A stretch of DNA of 45,687 nucleotides from Collinsella sp. (lineage in GTDB: Bacteria; Actinomycetota; Coriobacteriia; Coriobacteriales; Coriobacteriaceae): positions 69 to 45,755 of the forward strand of contig DXZU01000038.1 in NCBI GenBank assembly GCA_019419525.1. The letters are read 5' to 3'. Shown here piece by piece: positions 7,664 through 15,379 of the stretch; the stretch's first letter is position 1, and the number at the start of each line of letters is the position of its first letter. The notes beneath the pieces were generated by a model. The model saw only the letters and a list, made by a program, of their open reading frames with translations. It was not told where the DNA came from and did not search any database. The position numbers and the translations under genes are program-made.

Positions 7664-8344
7664 CTAGAACCGCTCGACCTGGTGCGTGAGCAGACCCGTC
7701 GGAACCTGCGCCGCGCCGCCGCTGACCTGCGCGGCGGGGAAGAGCGCAGCTACGGCAAAGTTGAACGGCTCTTTGCCCGTGTAGGTGCCGGCGGCACGTG
7801 CATCGTCGGCCAGGAGCTGTGATGCCTCGACTAGTGCGACAGCGTAGGCAGGGTCGTCGGCCAGTGCCGGCTCCGGCGCCTGGTCGAGCATGGCGCGGAT
7901 GGCCCCGACGGCGTCCTCGCGCTTGACCTCCCACACGCGGTGCGTAATGCCGGCGGGGTCGGTGACGGCATAGAGTGAAGCGCCCTCTTTTGCGGCGCCG
8001 AGGATGATATCCATGACGGGAGAGGCTTCGTAGACAAGCGTTACGGGACGGGGCTGTACCTTGAGGTCGGCGATTGCGCGCGCAGCGGCGGTCGTATCGG
8101 CGGCAACCGCGTCGCCGCCCGCCAGCGCACCAACCGGGCAGATCGCCACGACACCCGTCACACGTCCCGGCTCGCCCGAGCATTCGTACACGTAATACGC
8201 CGCACCCGGGTCCTTGAGCATCAGACCATCGGCAAGGGCTCCGCGCAGAGCATCGTTGCCGCTCAGGATGCTGCCCATTGCAGGCAGCGCCTCGAGCACG
8301 CGGTCCTGAGCCGGGCGGATGCAGGGAAACGGAAGTGCTTTCAT
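7664..8344 (-). CDS. Short, degenerate DUF1015-family protein
   Basis: Protein of 226 residues. It follows the DUF1015 plan in order: LPFPCIRPA at the start, a YYVYE strand near residue 50, a TLVYEASPV strand, GITHRVWEV near residue 135, then an LADDPAYAVAL segment at the place where the family has its conserved IADGHHR motif, and a PTGLLTHQV end. The HE and GHHR residues of the family are replaced, and it is roughly half the usual 400-residue length, so any catalytic activity is doubtful. DUF1015 genes commonly neighbour serC and serA in Clostridia and Bacteroidetes; here it is the distal gene of the serC-serA-M20 strand. A regulatory or structural remnant of that function is plausible. The ATG is at 8344 with AGGACC upstream. 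Confidence 0.6.
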   Translation of the reverse strand: MKALPFPCIRPAQDRVLEALPAMGSILSGNDALRGALADGLMLKDPGAAYYVYECSGEPGRVTGVVAICPVGALAGGDAVAADTTAAARAIADLKVQPRPVTLVYEASPVMDIILGAAKEGASLYAVTDPAGITHRVWEVKREDAVGAIRAMLDQAPEPALADDPAYAVALVEASQLLADDARAAGTYTGKEPFNFAVAALFPAAQVSGGAAQVPTGLLTHQVERF

Positions 8345-8383
8345 GGGCGGTCCTAACGCACGAGTCGGTTTGTTCGCGGCTTA

Positions 8384-9604
8384 TTATGCCCCAACTTGGC
8401 CGCTCGCGTCCCAGAGCACGTTATCGGCGAGCGCGATTAGCACCTGCTGACAACGAACGATATCGGCGTGGGGCACATATTCGTTGGGCTTGTGCGCGAG
8501 CGCGAGCGACCCGGGACCGTAGCTCATGCAATTGCGGTTACCTGTCTTGCCGGCAATGACGGCGGTGTCGGTGTAGCCGGTAAAGAAGCCGACGGTCGTG
8601 TCCGCGTCCGTCACGTCATCGGCGGCACGCTTGAGCGCTGCTAGAAGGGGAGAGTTCGGGTCGCGCTCGATGGCGGGGCGGTCGCCCGTTACGGTGTAGC
8701 TGCCATGGCAACCGGGAACGGCGGCTTCGGCGACGGCGATGGCCTGCTCTACCATGCGCGTCGCGGCGGCCGTATCGGTCGGCGGGGTCAGGCGCATGTC
8801 GACCCAGACTTTGGCGCGGTCGGGTACGACGTAGGGGCGATATCCGCCCTCGATTTGGCCAAACGTGATGGTCGAAGGCCCCAGCTCATCGTGCGCGGGC
8901 AGCGCCATAAACGCGCGACGGAGCGAACACACGACCTCGGCCATGGCAGCGACGGCATCCGCGCCCTTCCAGGGCTGGCTCGCATGCGCCGTCACGCCAG
9001 TCATTTCAATCTCGAACCACGTACGCCCCTTGTGCGCCACCTGGATCTGTCCGTCGGTGGGCTCGGTGTCCAGCACCCATTCACGCGAGCCGACCCAGCC
9101 AGCATCGATCGTGGCCTCTGAGCCGCGCATAAAGTCCTCCTCGTCGACCGAGCAAATGAGTGAGAAGCCACGGCGGGGCAGCTTGCCTTCTGCCGCCACG
9201 CGCTCGAGCGTATGGACCAGTGCGGCAATGGCGCAGGCCAGGCCACCCTTCATATCGCAGGCACCGCGGCCATAGAGTTTATCGTTGCGCACGATCGCTC
9301 CGAGCGGCGGAATGTCCGCGTCCCAGCCATCGCCCAGTGTAACGGTATCCATATGGCAGATATAGACGAGCCGTGGCTCGTCGCTCAGTCCCGGCACGGT
9401 GACCATAAGGTTGCGGCGCCCGGGCAGCACCTCGAGTTCCTCAACCTGCACGGCATCGAGTACCGGATGGCTCAGCTGCGCCAACCGTTCCTCAACCAAC
9501 GCTTTGATATAGCGTTCAATCTCGCCCTCATACGCACCTGGGTCGGAACTGTCGATCCGCACGAGCCCTTGCGTAAGCCGCCAGGCAAAATCTGTATCAA
9601 CCAT
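8384..9604 (-). CDS. M20 family zinc peptidase/deacylase (ArgE/DapE-like)
   Basis: Protein of 406 residues. Metal-binding motifs appear in order: YICHMDTV near residue 83, YGRGACDMKGG near residue 115 and CSVDEEDF near residue 152 (catalytic acid pair), then the dimerisation-lid region with VTAHASQPWKGAD and a late HKPNEYV histidine. The family hydrolyses N-acyl amino acids or small peptides with two zinc ions in the cytoplasm. The exact substrate is not clear; the GACDMKGG and EYV motifs are compatible with succinyl-diaminopimelate desuccinylase, acetylornithine deacetylase or a dipeptidase. I chose the ATG at 9604 because GAGGTG precedes it; the frame extends 49 codons further without a site. 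It lies between serA and the DUF1015 gene on the same strand. Confidence 0.8.
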   Translation of the reverse strand: MVDTDFAWRLTQGLVRIDSSDPGAYEGEIERYIKALVEERLAQLSHPVLDAVQVEELEVLPGRRNLMVTVPGLSDEPRLVYICHMDTVTLGDGWDADIPPLGAIVRNDKLYGRGACDMKGGLACAIAALVHTLERVAAEGKLPRRGFSLICSVDEEDFMRGSEATIDAGWVGSREWVLDTEPTDGQIQVAHKGRTWFEIEMTGVTAHASQPWKGADAVAAMAEVVCSLRRAFMALPAHDELGPSTITFGQIEGGYRPYVVPDRAKVWVDMRLTPPTDTAAATRMVEQAIAVAEAAVPGCHGSYTVTGDRPAIERDPNSPLLAALKRAADDVTDADTTVGFFTGYTDTAVIAGKTGNRNCMSYGPGSLALAHKPNEYVPHADIVRCQQVLIALADNVLWDASGQVGA

Positions 9605-9682
9605 AGGCACCTCACAGATAGTTAGGTCAACATACAGATTGTATGCCAAGAAGCGGCTCGGTGCATTTAATGGAGCGCTCAC

Positions 9683-9719
9683 AAAAACGGGGGCGCCTCT
9701 CGTGCGAAAGGCACCCCCG
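9683..9719 (-). terminator. Intrinsic terminator after serA
   Basis: CGGGGGCGCCTCTCG (from 9688) pairs with CGAAAGGCACCCCCG (to 9719) with two G-T wobbles. On the minus strand the stem is followed by TTTTT (A5 at 9683-9687). Confidence 0.75.
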
Positions 9720-9781
9720 CGGGCATTCAATGTCAGTGACGGGCAGGCCACATGGGGAGCTGCCCGTCAGGTCAGTCGGCG

Positions 9782-10945
9782 CTACTTGATCACGCGCACG
9801 CGATACATCGACGGAATCTGCTTGAGCGCCTCGATGGTGCTGCTGTCCAGGTGCTCATCGGTGTCGAACATGGTGTAGGCGTTCTCGCCGGCGGACTCGT
9901 TGGTCATACGCTGCACGTTGGCGTTGTCTTTGGCCAGGATTGCCGTGATCTGGCCGATCATGTTGGGCACGTTGGCGTGCAGGCAGGCGATGCGGCTTGC
10001 GGCGCGCGCCTTGCCCATGCTGCAGGCAGGATAGTTGACGCTGTGCGCGATATTGCCGTTCTCCAGGTAATCCTTGAGCTCGCTGATGGCCATGTCGGCG
10101 CAGTTGGCCTCGGCTTCGCCGGTGCCGGCGCCCGAGTGCGTGGTGATAAACGTATTGGGCATCTTGACCGTCTTGGGCGTGGCGAAGTCGCAGCTAAACC
10201 AGCTGAGCTTGCCCTCGCGCAGGGCGGCGTCGACGGCGTCCTCGTCAATGATGGTTTCGCGTGCGTAGTTGATGAGCACGGCGTCGGGTGCCAGCAGGTT
10301 AATCTGCTCGGTGCTGATCATGCCGATGGTGTCGGCCTTGCTGGGCACGTGCACCGTGAGGTAATCGCAGCCGCGGCAGAGATCCTCGAGCGTGCCCACG
10401 CGCTGCACCTCGCGGCTCAGCACCCACGCGTGCTCGACGGAAATGAACGGATCGTAGCCGTAGACGTCCATGCCCAGGTCGACGCAGGCGTTGGCGACCT
10501 TGGAGCCTACGTTGCCCAGACCGATGACGCCGATGCGCTTGCCCTTGAGCTCGCGGCCCACAAAGGCCTTCTTGGCCTTTTCGGCATCGACCTGAATCTC
10601 GGGATCATCGGCGTTGTCGCGCACCCAGTTCATCGACTGCACCACGCCGCGGCTCGAAAGCACCAGCATGCCCAGGACGAGCTCCTTGACGGCGTTGCTG
10701 TTGGCGCCGGGGGAGTTAAAGACGACGACGCCCTTCTTGGCGTACTCCTCGACGGGAATGTTGTTGACGCCGGCGCCGCAGCGGGCGATAGCGCGGATGC
10801 CCTCGGGCAGCTTGTAGCCGTGCAGGTCGGTGGAGCGCATCAGAATGGCGTCGGCCTCCTCGGTGGTGCTTACAAACTCGTAGCCCTCGCCAAACTCGAC
10901 TTTGCCGTCCTTGGTGATGTCGTCGATGGTTTTGATCTTGCGCAT
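9782..10945 (-). CDS. serA: D-3-phosphoglycerate dehydrogenase, short type with ACT domain
   Basis: Protein of 387 residues. It catalyses the first step of serine synthesis, oxidation of 3-phosphoglycerate with NAD. An N-terminal substrate-binding half precedes a Rossmann domain with GLGNVG (residues 142-147), the catalytic R229 in NYARE and H270 in TTHSGAGT, and a C-terminal ACT-like domain from about residue 316 (serine feedback in relatives). The catalytic Glu of the classical D-2-hydroxyacid dehydrogenase triad, expected in the DVF-x-x-EP segment, is replaced by CDFATPK, as I recall for the short clostridial-type SerA subgroup. An AAGGAG site precedes the ATG. serC lies 69 nt upstream in the same operon. 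Confidence 0.92.
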   Translation of the reverse strand: MRKIKTIDDITKDGKVEFGEGYEFVSTTEEADAILMRSTDLHGYKLPEGIRAIARCGAGVNNIPVEEYAKKGVVVFNSPGANSNAVKELVLGMLVLSSRGVVQSMNWVRDNADDPEIQVDAEKAKKAFVGRELKGKRIGVIGLGNVGSKVANACVDLGMDVYGYDPFISVEHAWVLSREVQRVGTLEDLCRGCDYLTVHVPSKADTIGMISTEQINLLAPDAVLINYARETIIDEDAVDAALREGKLSWFSCDFATPKTVKMPNTFITTHSGAGTGEAEANCADMAISELKDYLENGNIAHSVNYPACSMGKARAASRIACLHANVPNMIGQITAILAKDNANVQRMTNESAGENAYTMFDTDEHLDSSTIEALKQIPSMYRVRVIK

Positions 10946-11014
10946 GAAAAACTCCTTAGCAGGTTTGGTTTAAACAGGTGGTTTGAAGTGGCTGGTCGGC
11001 CCGCGGGTTGCGGG

Positions 11015-12139
11015 CTAGTTAGATCGCGGGCTCAAACTATGCTGCGCTTCGAAGTCCTTCATGTACGAGGCCAGTGCCTGCACGTCTTCCATGGTCACGG
11101 CGTTGTAGACGCTTGCGCGCATGCCGCCCACCAGGCGATGGCCCTTGACGTTTTGAATCTGGTGCTCGGCCGCGCCTGCGACAAAGGCCGCGTCGAGTTC
11201 GGTGTCGCCGGAGCGGAAGGTAACGTTGGCGATGGAGTGGCTGTCGGCCTGCGTGGTGCCATGGAACAGCTCGCTGTGCTCGAGCAGGTCATAGAGCAGG
11301 TTGGCCTTGGCCCAGTTGCGTTCGGCCATGGCGGCAAGTCCGCCGGTCTCCTCGACCCAGTGGAACACCTTGCCGCATACGTAGATGCCAAAGGTGTTGG
11401 GCGTGTTGAGCATGGAGCCCTTGGCGGCCTGGGTCTTAAGGTCCATGTACTGCGGCGTCTGCGCAAAGGCGGGGCCATCTGTGATGAGGTCGTCGCGCAC
11501 GATGACCACGGTCACGCCCGCGGCGCCGGCGTTTTTCTGCGCGCCGGCGTAGATGAGTCCGTAGCGTTCGACGTCGAGCGGCTGCGACAAAAAGCAGCTC
11601 GAGACATCGGCGACCAGCGGTACGTCGCCACAGTTGGGCAGCTCGTGGTACATGGTGCCAAAGATGGTGTTGTTCTGGCAGATGTAGACGTAGTCGAGCC
11701 CGTCGCCTGCGGCCTCGGCGGCAATGCGCGCGTTGATGTCGGCCATGTTGGGAATGCGGTCGAAATTGGTGTCCTCGGAGCTCGCGAGCAGCACGGCCTC
11801 GCCGTACTTGGCGGCCTCCTTGTATGCCTTGTTGGCAAAGTTGCCGGTCACGATGTAGCCGGCGCGGCCGCGGCGCATGAGGTTCATGGGGATGCCCGCA
11901 AACTGCAGCGTGGCGCCGCCCTGCAAAAACAGGACACGGTAGTTGTTGGGGATGCTCAGCAGGCGACGCAGGGTTGCCTCGGCGTCGTCGATGATCTGCT
12001 GGTACATGCTAGATCGATGGCTCATCTCGAGCACGGACATGCCGCAACCGCGGTAGTCCATCATCTCGTCGGCGATCTCGGCGAGCACGCTTGTAGGCAG
12101 TGCGGCCGGGCCAGCTGAGAAGTTGTGCACACGTGCCAT
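11015..12139 (-). CDS. serC: Phosphoserine aminotransferase
   Basis: Protein of 374 residues, typical for SerC. It converts 3-phosphohydroxypyruvate and glutamate to O-phosphoserine and 2-oxoglutarate, using PLP. It starts HNFSAGPAALP and has EMSHRS near residue 38, and the PLP lysine is K202 in AGAQKNAG. I chose the ATG at 12139 (MARVHNFSAG) with GAGGGG upstream rather than a further start 16 codons earlier. It is the first gene of the minus-strand serC-serA unit. No serB homologue of the HAD type is present in the window. Confidence 0.95.
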   Translation of the reverse strand: MARVHNFSAGPAALPTSVLAEIADEMMDYRGCGMSVLEMSHRSSMYQQIIDDAEATLRRLLSIPNNYRVLFLQGGATLQFAGIPMNLMRRGRAGYIVTGNFANKAYKEAAKYGEAVLLASSEDTNFDRIPNMADINARIAAEAAGDGLDYVYICQNNTIFGTMYHELPNCGDVPLVADVSSCFLSQPLDVERYGLIYAGAQKNAGAAGVTVVIVRDDLITDGPAFAQTPQYMDLKTQAAKGSMLNTPNTFGIYVCGKVFHWVEETGGLAAMAERNWAKANLLYDLLEHSELFHGTTQADSHSIANVTFRSGDTELDAAFVAGAAEHQIQNVKGHRLVGGMRASVYNAVTMEDVQALASYMKDFEAQHSLSPRSN

Positions 12140-12273
12140 CTTCTGGTTCCCCTCGTAGTCGTTTGAACGTTCGGGATACTTTAGCACAGTGGAGCGGTAG
12201 GCGCGACCGCATCATGGTAAAACTCGACTACGCCGCTATGATTTACAGGATGGTTACATGGGGGAGGGGCGCT

Positions 12274-12366
12274 TTACTCCTCAGGCAAATCCAAATCGGC
12301 GAGCGAAGACATAAGGTTCTCTAGGCGCTTGATCTCTTCGTCGCAAATTAGCCACCTCCTGGTCAC
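12274..12366 (-). CDS. Candidate micro-ORF (24-30 residues) after the antiporter
   Basis: A consensus CCAGGAGGTGG ribosome site lies at 12352-12362 on the minus strand, just past the antiporter stop, with no ordinary gene behind it. The frame downstream reads acidic and helical (CDEEIKRLENLMSS then LADLDLPEE, stop). Two starts are possible: a GTG overlapping the antiporter TAG stop (30 residues), or an ATT 6 nt after GGAGG (about 24 residues), which suits the ribosome site better but is a rare initiation codon. A TTG one base later opens a poor Arg-rich frame. Function unknown; it may be a small accessory peptide of the transporter or a decayed gene end. Confidence 0.3.
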   Translation of the reverse strand: MTRRWLICDEEIKRLENLMSSLADLDLPEE

Positions 12367-13967
12367 TACGACGCCAGCGTGGCAATGACGGCTTCGTCGC
12401 CGGCGTATATTAGGGTGTTGCCATCGGGGATGATCGTCTGGCCTCCGCGCTTGAGCATCACCACAATAAACGGATGCTTGCCTTGCGACACATCGCACAG
12501 GCGCTGGCCGGCCAAGCGACCGTGGGGTGTCACGGTGACCTCGCGCAGTGTAACCTCGGCACGCTCTTCGAACGTTGGGGCGGCCATCACCAGCAGATCG
12601 CCTTCCTGGATCACGGTGTCGCCATTGGGCAGTACCGGGTGCGCACCGTCGCGCAGCACCAGGACCACGAGCATATCTGTGGCGCTGCCAATATCGGCGA
12701 GCGAGCGTCCGGCAAACGGATGTCCAGCGCCCACCTTGAGCTTTACAAACGACATGCCGTCCTCGTCGCGGTAGTCGTTAAAGGTGCGGCGCACGTCGCC
12801 GGTCGCATCGATCATATCGAGCTTCTTCGCCACCGCCGGCAGAAGCGAGCCCTGCACCACAATGCTCGACACGGCAACCACAAACACCAGGTCAAATAGG
12901 TCGTGTCCGCCGGGAACGCCGGCCACCACGGCAAAGAGACTAAAGACGACCGAAGCTGCTCCGCGCAGGCCCGCCCAGCTTACGAGCGCGACCTGGCGAG
13001 GGTTCGTCCTAAACGGCGCCAGCAGCATGCCTACGGCGATGGGGCGGCTCGCAAAGAGCATAAACGCCATGAGTGCCAGGCCCGGTAGCAGCATTTGCGG
13101 CAGGCGTGCGGGTGTAACGAGCAGGCCGAGCAAGAAGAAGATTGTCATCTCGGCCATCTCGGTGAGGGTGTCAAAGAAGTGCGCCATCTCGACCTTGCCG
13201 GTGATGTCGCTGGCGCCCAGTACAATGCCTGCCAGGTACACGGCCAAAAAGCCGTTGCCGCCCAGGTGGCTCGGCAGCGCGTAGGCGACGATGGCCACGG
13301 CGAACAAGAAGATGGTCTGCGCGTCCTTGGCCGTTGCGTGCGCGCGTTCAATCAGGCGGCCCGCCGCCCAGCCGATGGCAAGGCCCAGGCCCACGCCCAG
13401 GATAATCTGCTTGGCCAGCAGTGCGGGAATGTTGATGTCGCCGCCGGCCGCGAGTGTAGCGAGCACAGCGGTGAGCATGTAGGCGACGGGGTCGTTGGAG
13501 CCCGATTCGACCTCGAGCAGCGAGTCGGTGCCACCTCTCAGCGACAGGCTGTGCTCACGCAGTACGCTAAAGACGCTCGCCGCGTCGGTGGATGCCACGA
13601 CCGATCCCAGCAGCAGGCTGCCGATCCAGTCGATCCCCAGCGCGAAGTGGGCGAACACGCCGGTGATGCCGGCAGTGATGACGACGCCGAGCGTGCTCAG
13701 CAGCACCGCCGGCGCAGCGACGGGCTTGGCGCGGTCGATATTGGTGTTAAAGCCGCCGTAGAACATGATGAACAGCAGCGCCGTGCTGCAGACGGTTTCG
13801 GTGAGTGCGTAGTCGCTAAAGTCGATATGCGTCGGGCCGTTGACGCCCAACAGCATGCCCAGCGCGATAAAGATGAGCAGGGTGGGGAAGGGGAGTTTTT
13901 TGCCGACGGGTTTGATGGTCAGGCACAAAATGATGACGAGGCCGATAAAGAGAAGGATCTGGTTCAT
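12366..13967 (-). CDS. Potassium/proton antiporter, CPA1 NhaP2/CvrA type with C-terminal TrkA_C domains
   Basis: Protein of 533 residues. The N-terminal 385 residues form about 12-13 membrane segments with the family's ASTDAASVFSVLR and ESGSNDP motifs, the latter holding the ion-binding Asp. After residue 390 the protein is soluble and contains two tandem TrkA_C/RCK_C modules (about 395-465 and 470-533), which in relatives bind nucleotides or other ligands and gate transport. It would expel K+ or Na+ in exchange for protons across the cytoplasmic membrane. A weak GAGCGG site precedes the ATG. It is transcribed alone, with a possible micro-ORF immediately behind. Confidence 0.85.
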   Translation of the reverse strand: MNQILLFIGLVIILCLTIKPVGKKLPFPTLLIFIALGMLLGVNGPTHIDFSDYALTETVCSTALLFIMFYGGFNTNIDRAKPVAAPAVLLSTLGVVITAGITGVFAHFALGIDWIGSLLLGSVVASTDAASVFSVLREHSLSLRGGTDSLLEVESGSNDPVAYMLTAVLATLAAGGDINIPALLAKQIILGVGLGLAIGWAAGRLIERAHATAKDAQTIFLFAVAIVAYALPSHLGGNGFLAVYLAGIVLGASDITGKVEMAHFFDTLTEMAEMTIFFLLGLLVTPARLPQMLLPGLALMAFMLFASRPIAVGMLLAPFRTNPRQVALVSWAGLRGAASVVFSLFAVVAGVPGGHDLFDLVFVVAVSSIVVQGSLLPAVAKKLDMIDATGDVRRTFNDYRDEDGMSFVKLKVGAGHPFAGRSLADIGSATDMLVVLVLRDGAHPVLPNGDTVIQEGDLLVMAAPTFEERAEVTLREVTVTPHGRLAGQRLCDVSQGKHPFIVVMLKRGGQTIIPDGNTLIYAGDEAVIATLAS

Positions 13968-14116
13968 GGATAGTGTCCGCTCCTGGGTGGTTGGCGTGGC
14001 ACGGTCAGTTGTTTGTGGTTATTTGTACCCAAAGATGGTGGGTTTATGGGGTTGGATTGCGGGCGTGCGCGATATCGTCATAGACGGCTGCCGTCTTTGC
14101 CTCTGCTCGGAAACCC

Positions 14117-14145
14117 TTTCCAGCTTTATTGCAACGGAGTACAAT
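14117..14145 (+). promoter_or_regulatory. Candidate promoter of the PPP phosphatase gene
   Basis: TTTCCA (14117-14122) and TACAAT (14140-14145) are separated by 17 bp, about 75 bp before the ATG. The -35 is only four of six. Confidence 0.4.
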
Positions 14146-14220
14146 GGGTAACGTTTAAGTTCAACTTGAAGTTTTAGTTGCGGCACCGGGCTTCGGCCGC
14201 AATGCAAGGAGAGGCGTACC

Positions 14221-15060
14221 ATGGCGATCTATGTGACATCTGATGCTCACGGGCACGTGCGTGCGCTTGACGAGGCCCTGTCTAAGATCTCGTTGACGTC
14301 CGACGACACGCTGTACGTGCTGGGCGACATGATCGATCGCGGGCCCGATCCGGTCGGCGTTATTAAGCTCGTGCGCTCGCTGCCCAACGCCCACGTGCTC
14401 AAGGGTAATCACGAGCAGATCATGCTCGATGCCATCATTGGTCAGGATCCGCTCGATGCCGAGACCTGGGATATCAACGGTGGCTGGACGACGCGCGAGC
14501 AGCTCAACGACATGGAATTTGAGGCATACGAGGAGCTCGTGCGATGGATGGCCGCGCTGCCGCTCTACGCGGTGGTCGAGACTGCCGAGCGGCCGTACCT
14601 GCTGGTGCACGCCGGCATTCAGACCGAGGCGGCGCGTGCGTTTTTGCTTGAGCATGGTGTCGATTGCGGCGACGGCAGGGGAGCGGTCGATGCCGATCGC
14701 GAGCTGCTGCAGCAAATGCTCGCCGTACAGTCGTCCGATGACTTGCTCTGGATTCGCCATGGCTATTGGGATGCCCCGACGGGGCTGCTTTCTGCCGAGG
14801 GCAAGGGTTCGGTCGTGGTGAGTGGCCACACGCCAACGGTGTCGCTCGGGCGTTATTGCGAGGTCGGTGGTCTTGCGGGGCTCGATGAGGAATCGGGACG
14901 AGGGCAGATCGTGCGCTTGGGCGGCGAGGACACTGCCGGCGTGCCCGATCGCATCGATATCGATTGCGCCGCCGCCACCGGCTCCGAGTTCGGTCGCGTG
15001 GGCATCCTGCGGCTCGATGATGGGGCGGAGTTCTACGCGAATATCAACCCGGGCGAATAA
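14221..15060 (+). CDS. PPP-family metallophosphatase (ApaH/PrpE/Ser-Thr phosphatase-like)
   Basis: Protein of 279 residues. The metallophosphoesterase signature is complete: D8-A-H10 in SDAHG, GDMIDRG near residue 39, GNHE near residue 62, HAG near residue 139 and SGHTPT near residue 202. The spacing matches bacterial PPP enzymes that hydrolyse protein phospho-Ser/Thr or diadenosine polyphosphates with two metal ions. The substrate is not fixed by the sequence. The C-terminal 70 residues form the usual strand-rich end with DIDCAAATGSEFG. The ATG is preceded by AAGGAGAGG. It stands alone on the plus strand. Confidence 0.85.
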   Translation: MAIYVTSDAHGHVRALDEALSKISLTSDDTLYVLGDMIDRGPDPVGVIKLVRSLPNAHVLKGNHEQIMLDAIIGQDPLDAETWDINGGWTTREQLNDMEFEAYEELVRWMAALPLYAVVETAERPYLLVHAGIQTEAARAFLLEHGVDCGDGRGAVDADRELLQQMLAVQSSDDLLWIRHGYWDAPTGLLSAEGKGSVVVSGHTPTVSLGRYCEVGGLAGLDEESGRGQIVRLGGEDTAGVPDRIDIDCAAATGSEFGRVGILRLDDGAEFYANINPGE

Positions 15061-15123
15061 TCGGTGCAAGGGGTAGCTAATTTTGGACGGGGCCTTTTTT
15101 GACTACTTTTGCCCTTCTGCCCG

Positions 15124-15164
15124 CAAATTGATTTTTCAGGGACGGGGATTAAATAATCATTTGG
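15124..15164. repeat. GGGACGGGGATTA palindromic repeat, copy 1
   Basis: CAAATTGATT pairs with AATCATTTG around a loop containing GGGACGGGGATTA. The same loop occurs at 27882-27918. It lies 64 nt past the phosphatase stop. Confidence 0.7.
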
Positions 15165-15175
15165 CTGCCCGCTGG

Positions 15176-15298
15176 CTAAGTGAGTAGACTTTTTTGGAAA
15201 TGCCGAGCACCCAACATATTTGCCTCAATAAAACCGCAGGTCACGGACTTGTGCTTTGTCGGTGTGGTGCGGGATTCGGTAAAAGTCTACTCACTTAG
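15176..15298. repeat. 123-bp palindromic element with CCGCAGGT core, copy 1
   Basis: Perfect 18-bp terminal inverted repeats CTAAGTGAGTAGACTTTT (15176-15193) and its complement (15281-15298) enclose a core AAAACCGCAGGT at 15230-15241 followed by a GGACT segment. It has no coding capacity. Two more elements with the same core but different termini are at 37906-38039 and 38141-38257. This fills most of the 319-bp gap between the phosphatase and the flippase. Confidence 0.8.
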
Positions 15299-15379
15299 TT
15301 TTGCGTGATGCATATTGTTCGCAATGTGACCCCAGCCGGGGTGATTCCATCGCAAATTCCGGTGACCGTGGGCAGCTAA

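Noticed and set aside
9752..12118. Very long open frame (788 codons) on the plus strand
   Set aside because: It is the antisense shadow of serA and serC, whose motifs are complete; the frame arises from high GC and codon bias. Similar long shadows opposite pckA, pncB and argS were dropped for the same reason.
15176..15298. Attachment site or insertion sequence end
   Set aside because: No integrase or transposase is nearby, and the two related elements have different termini.
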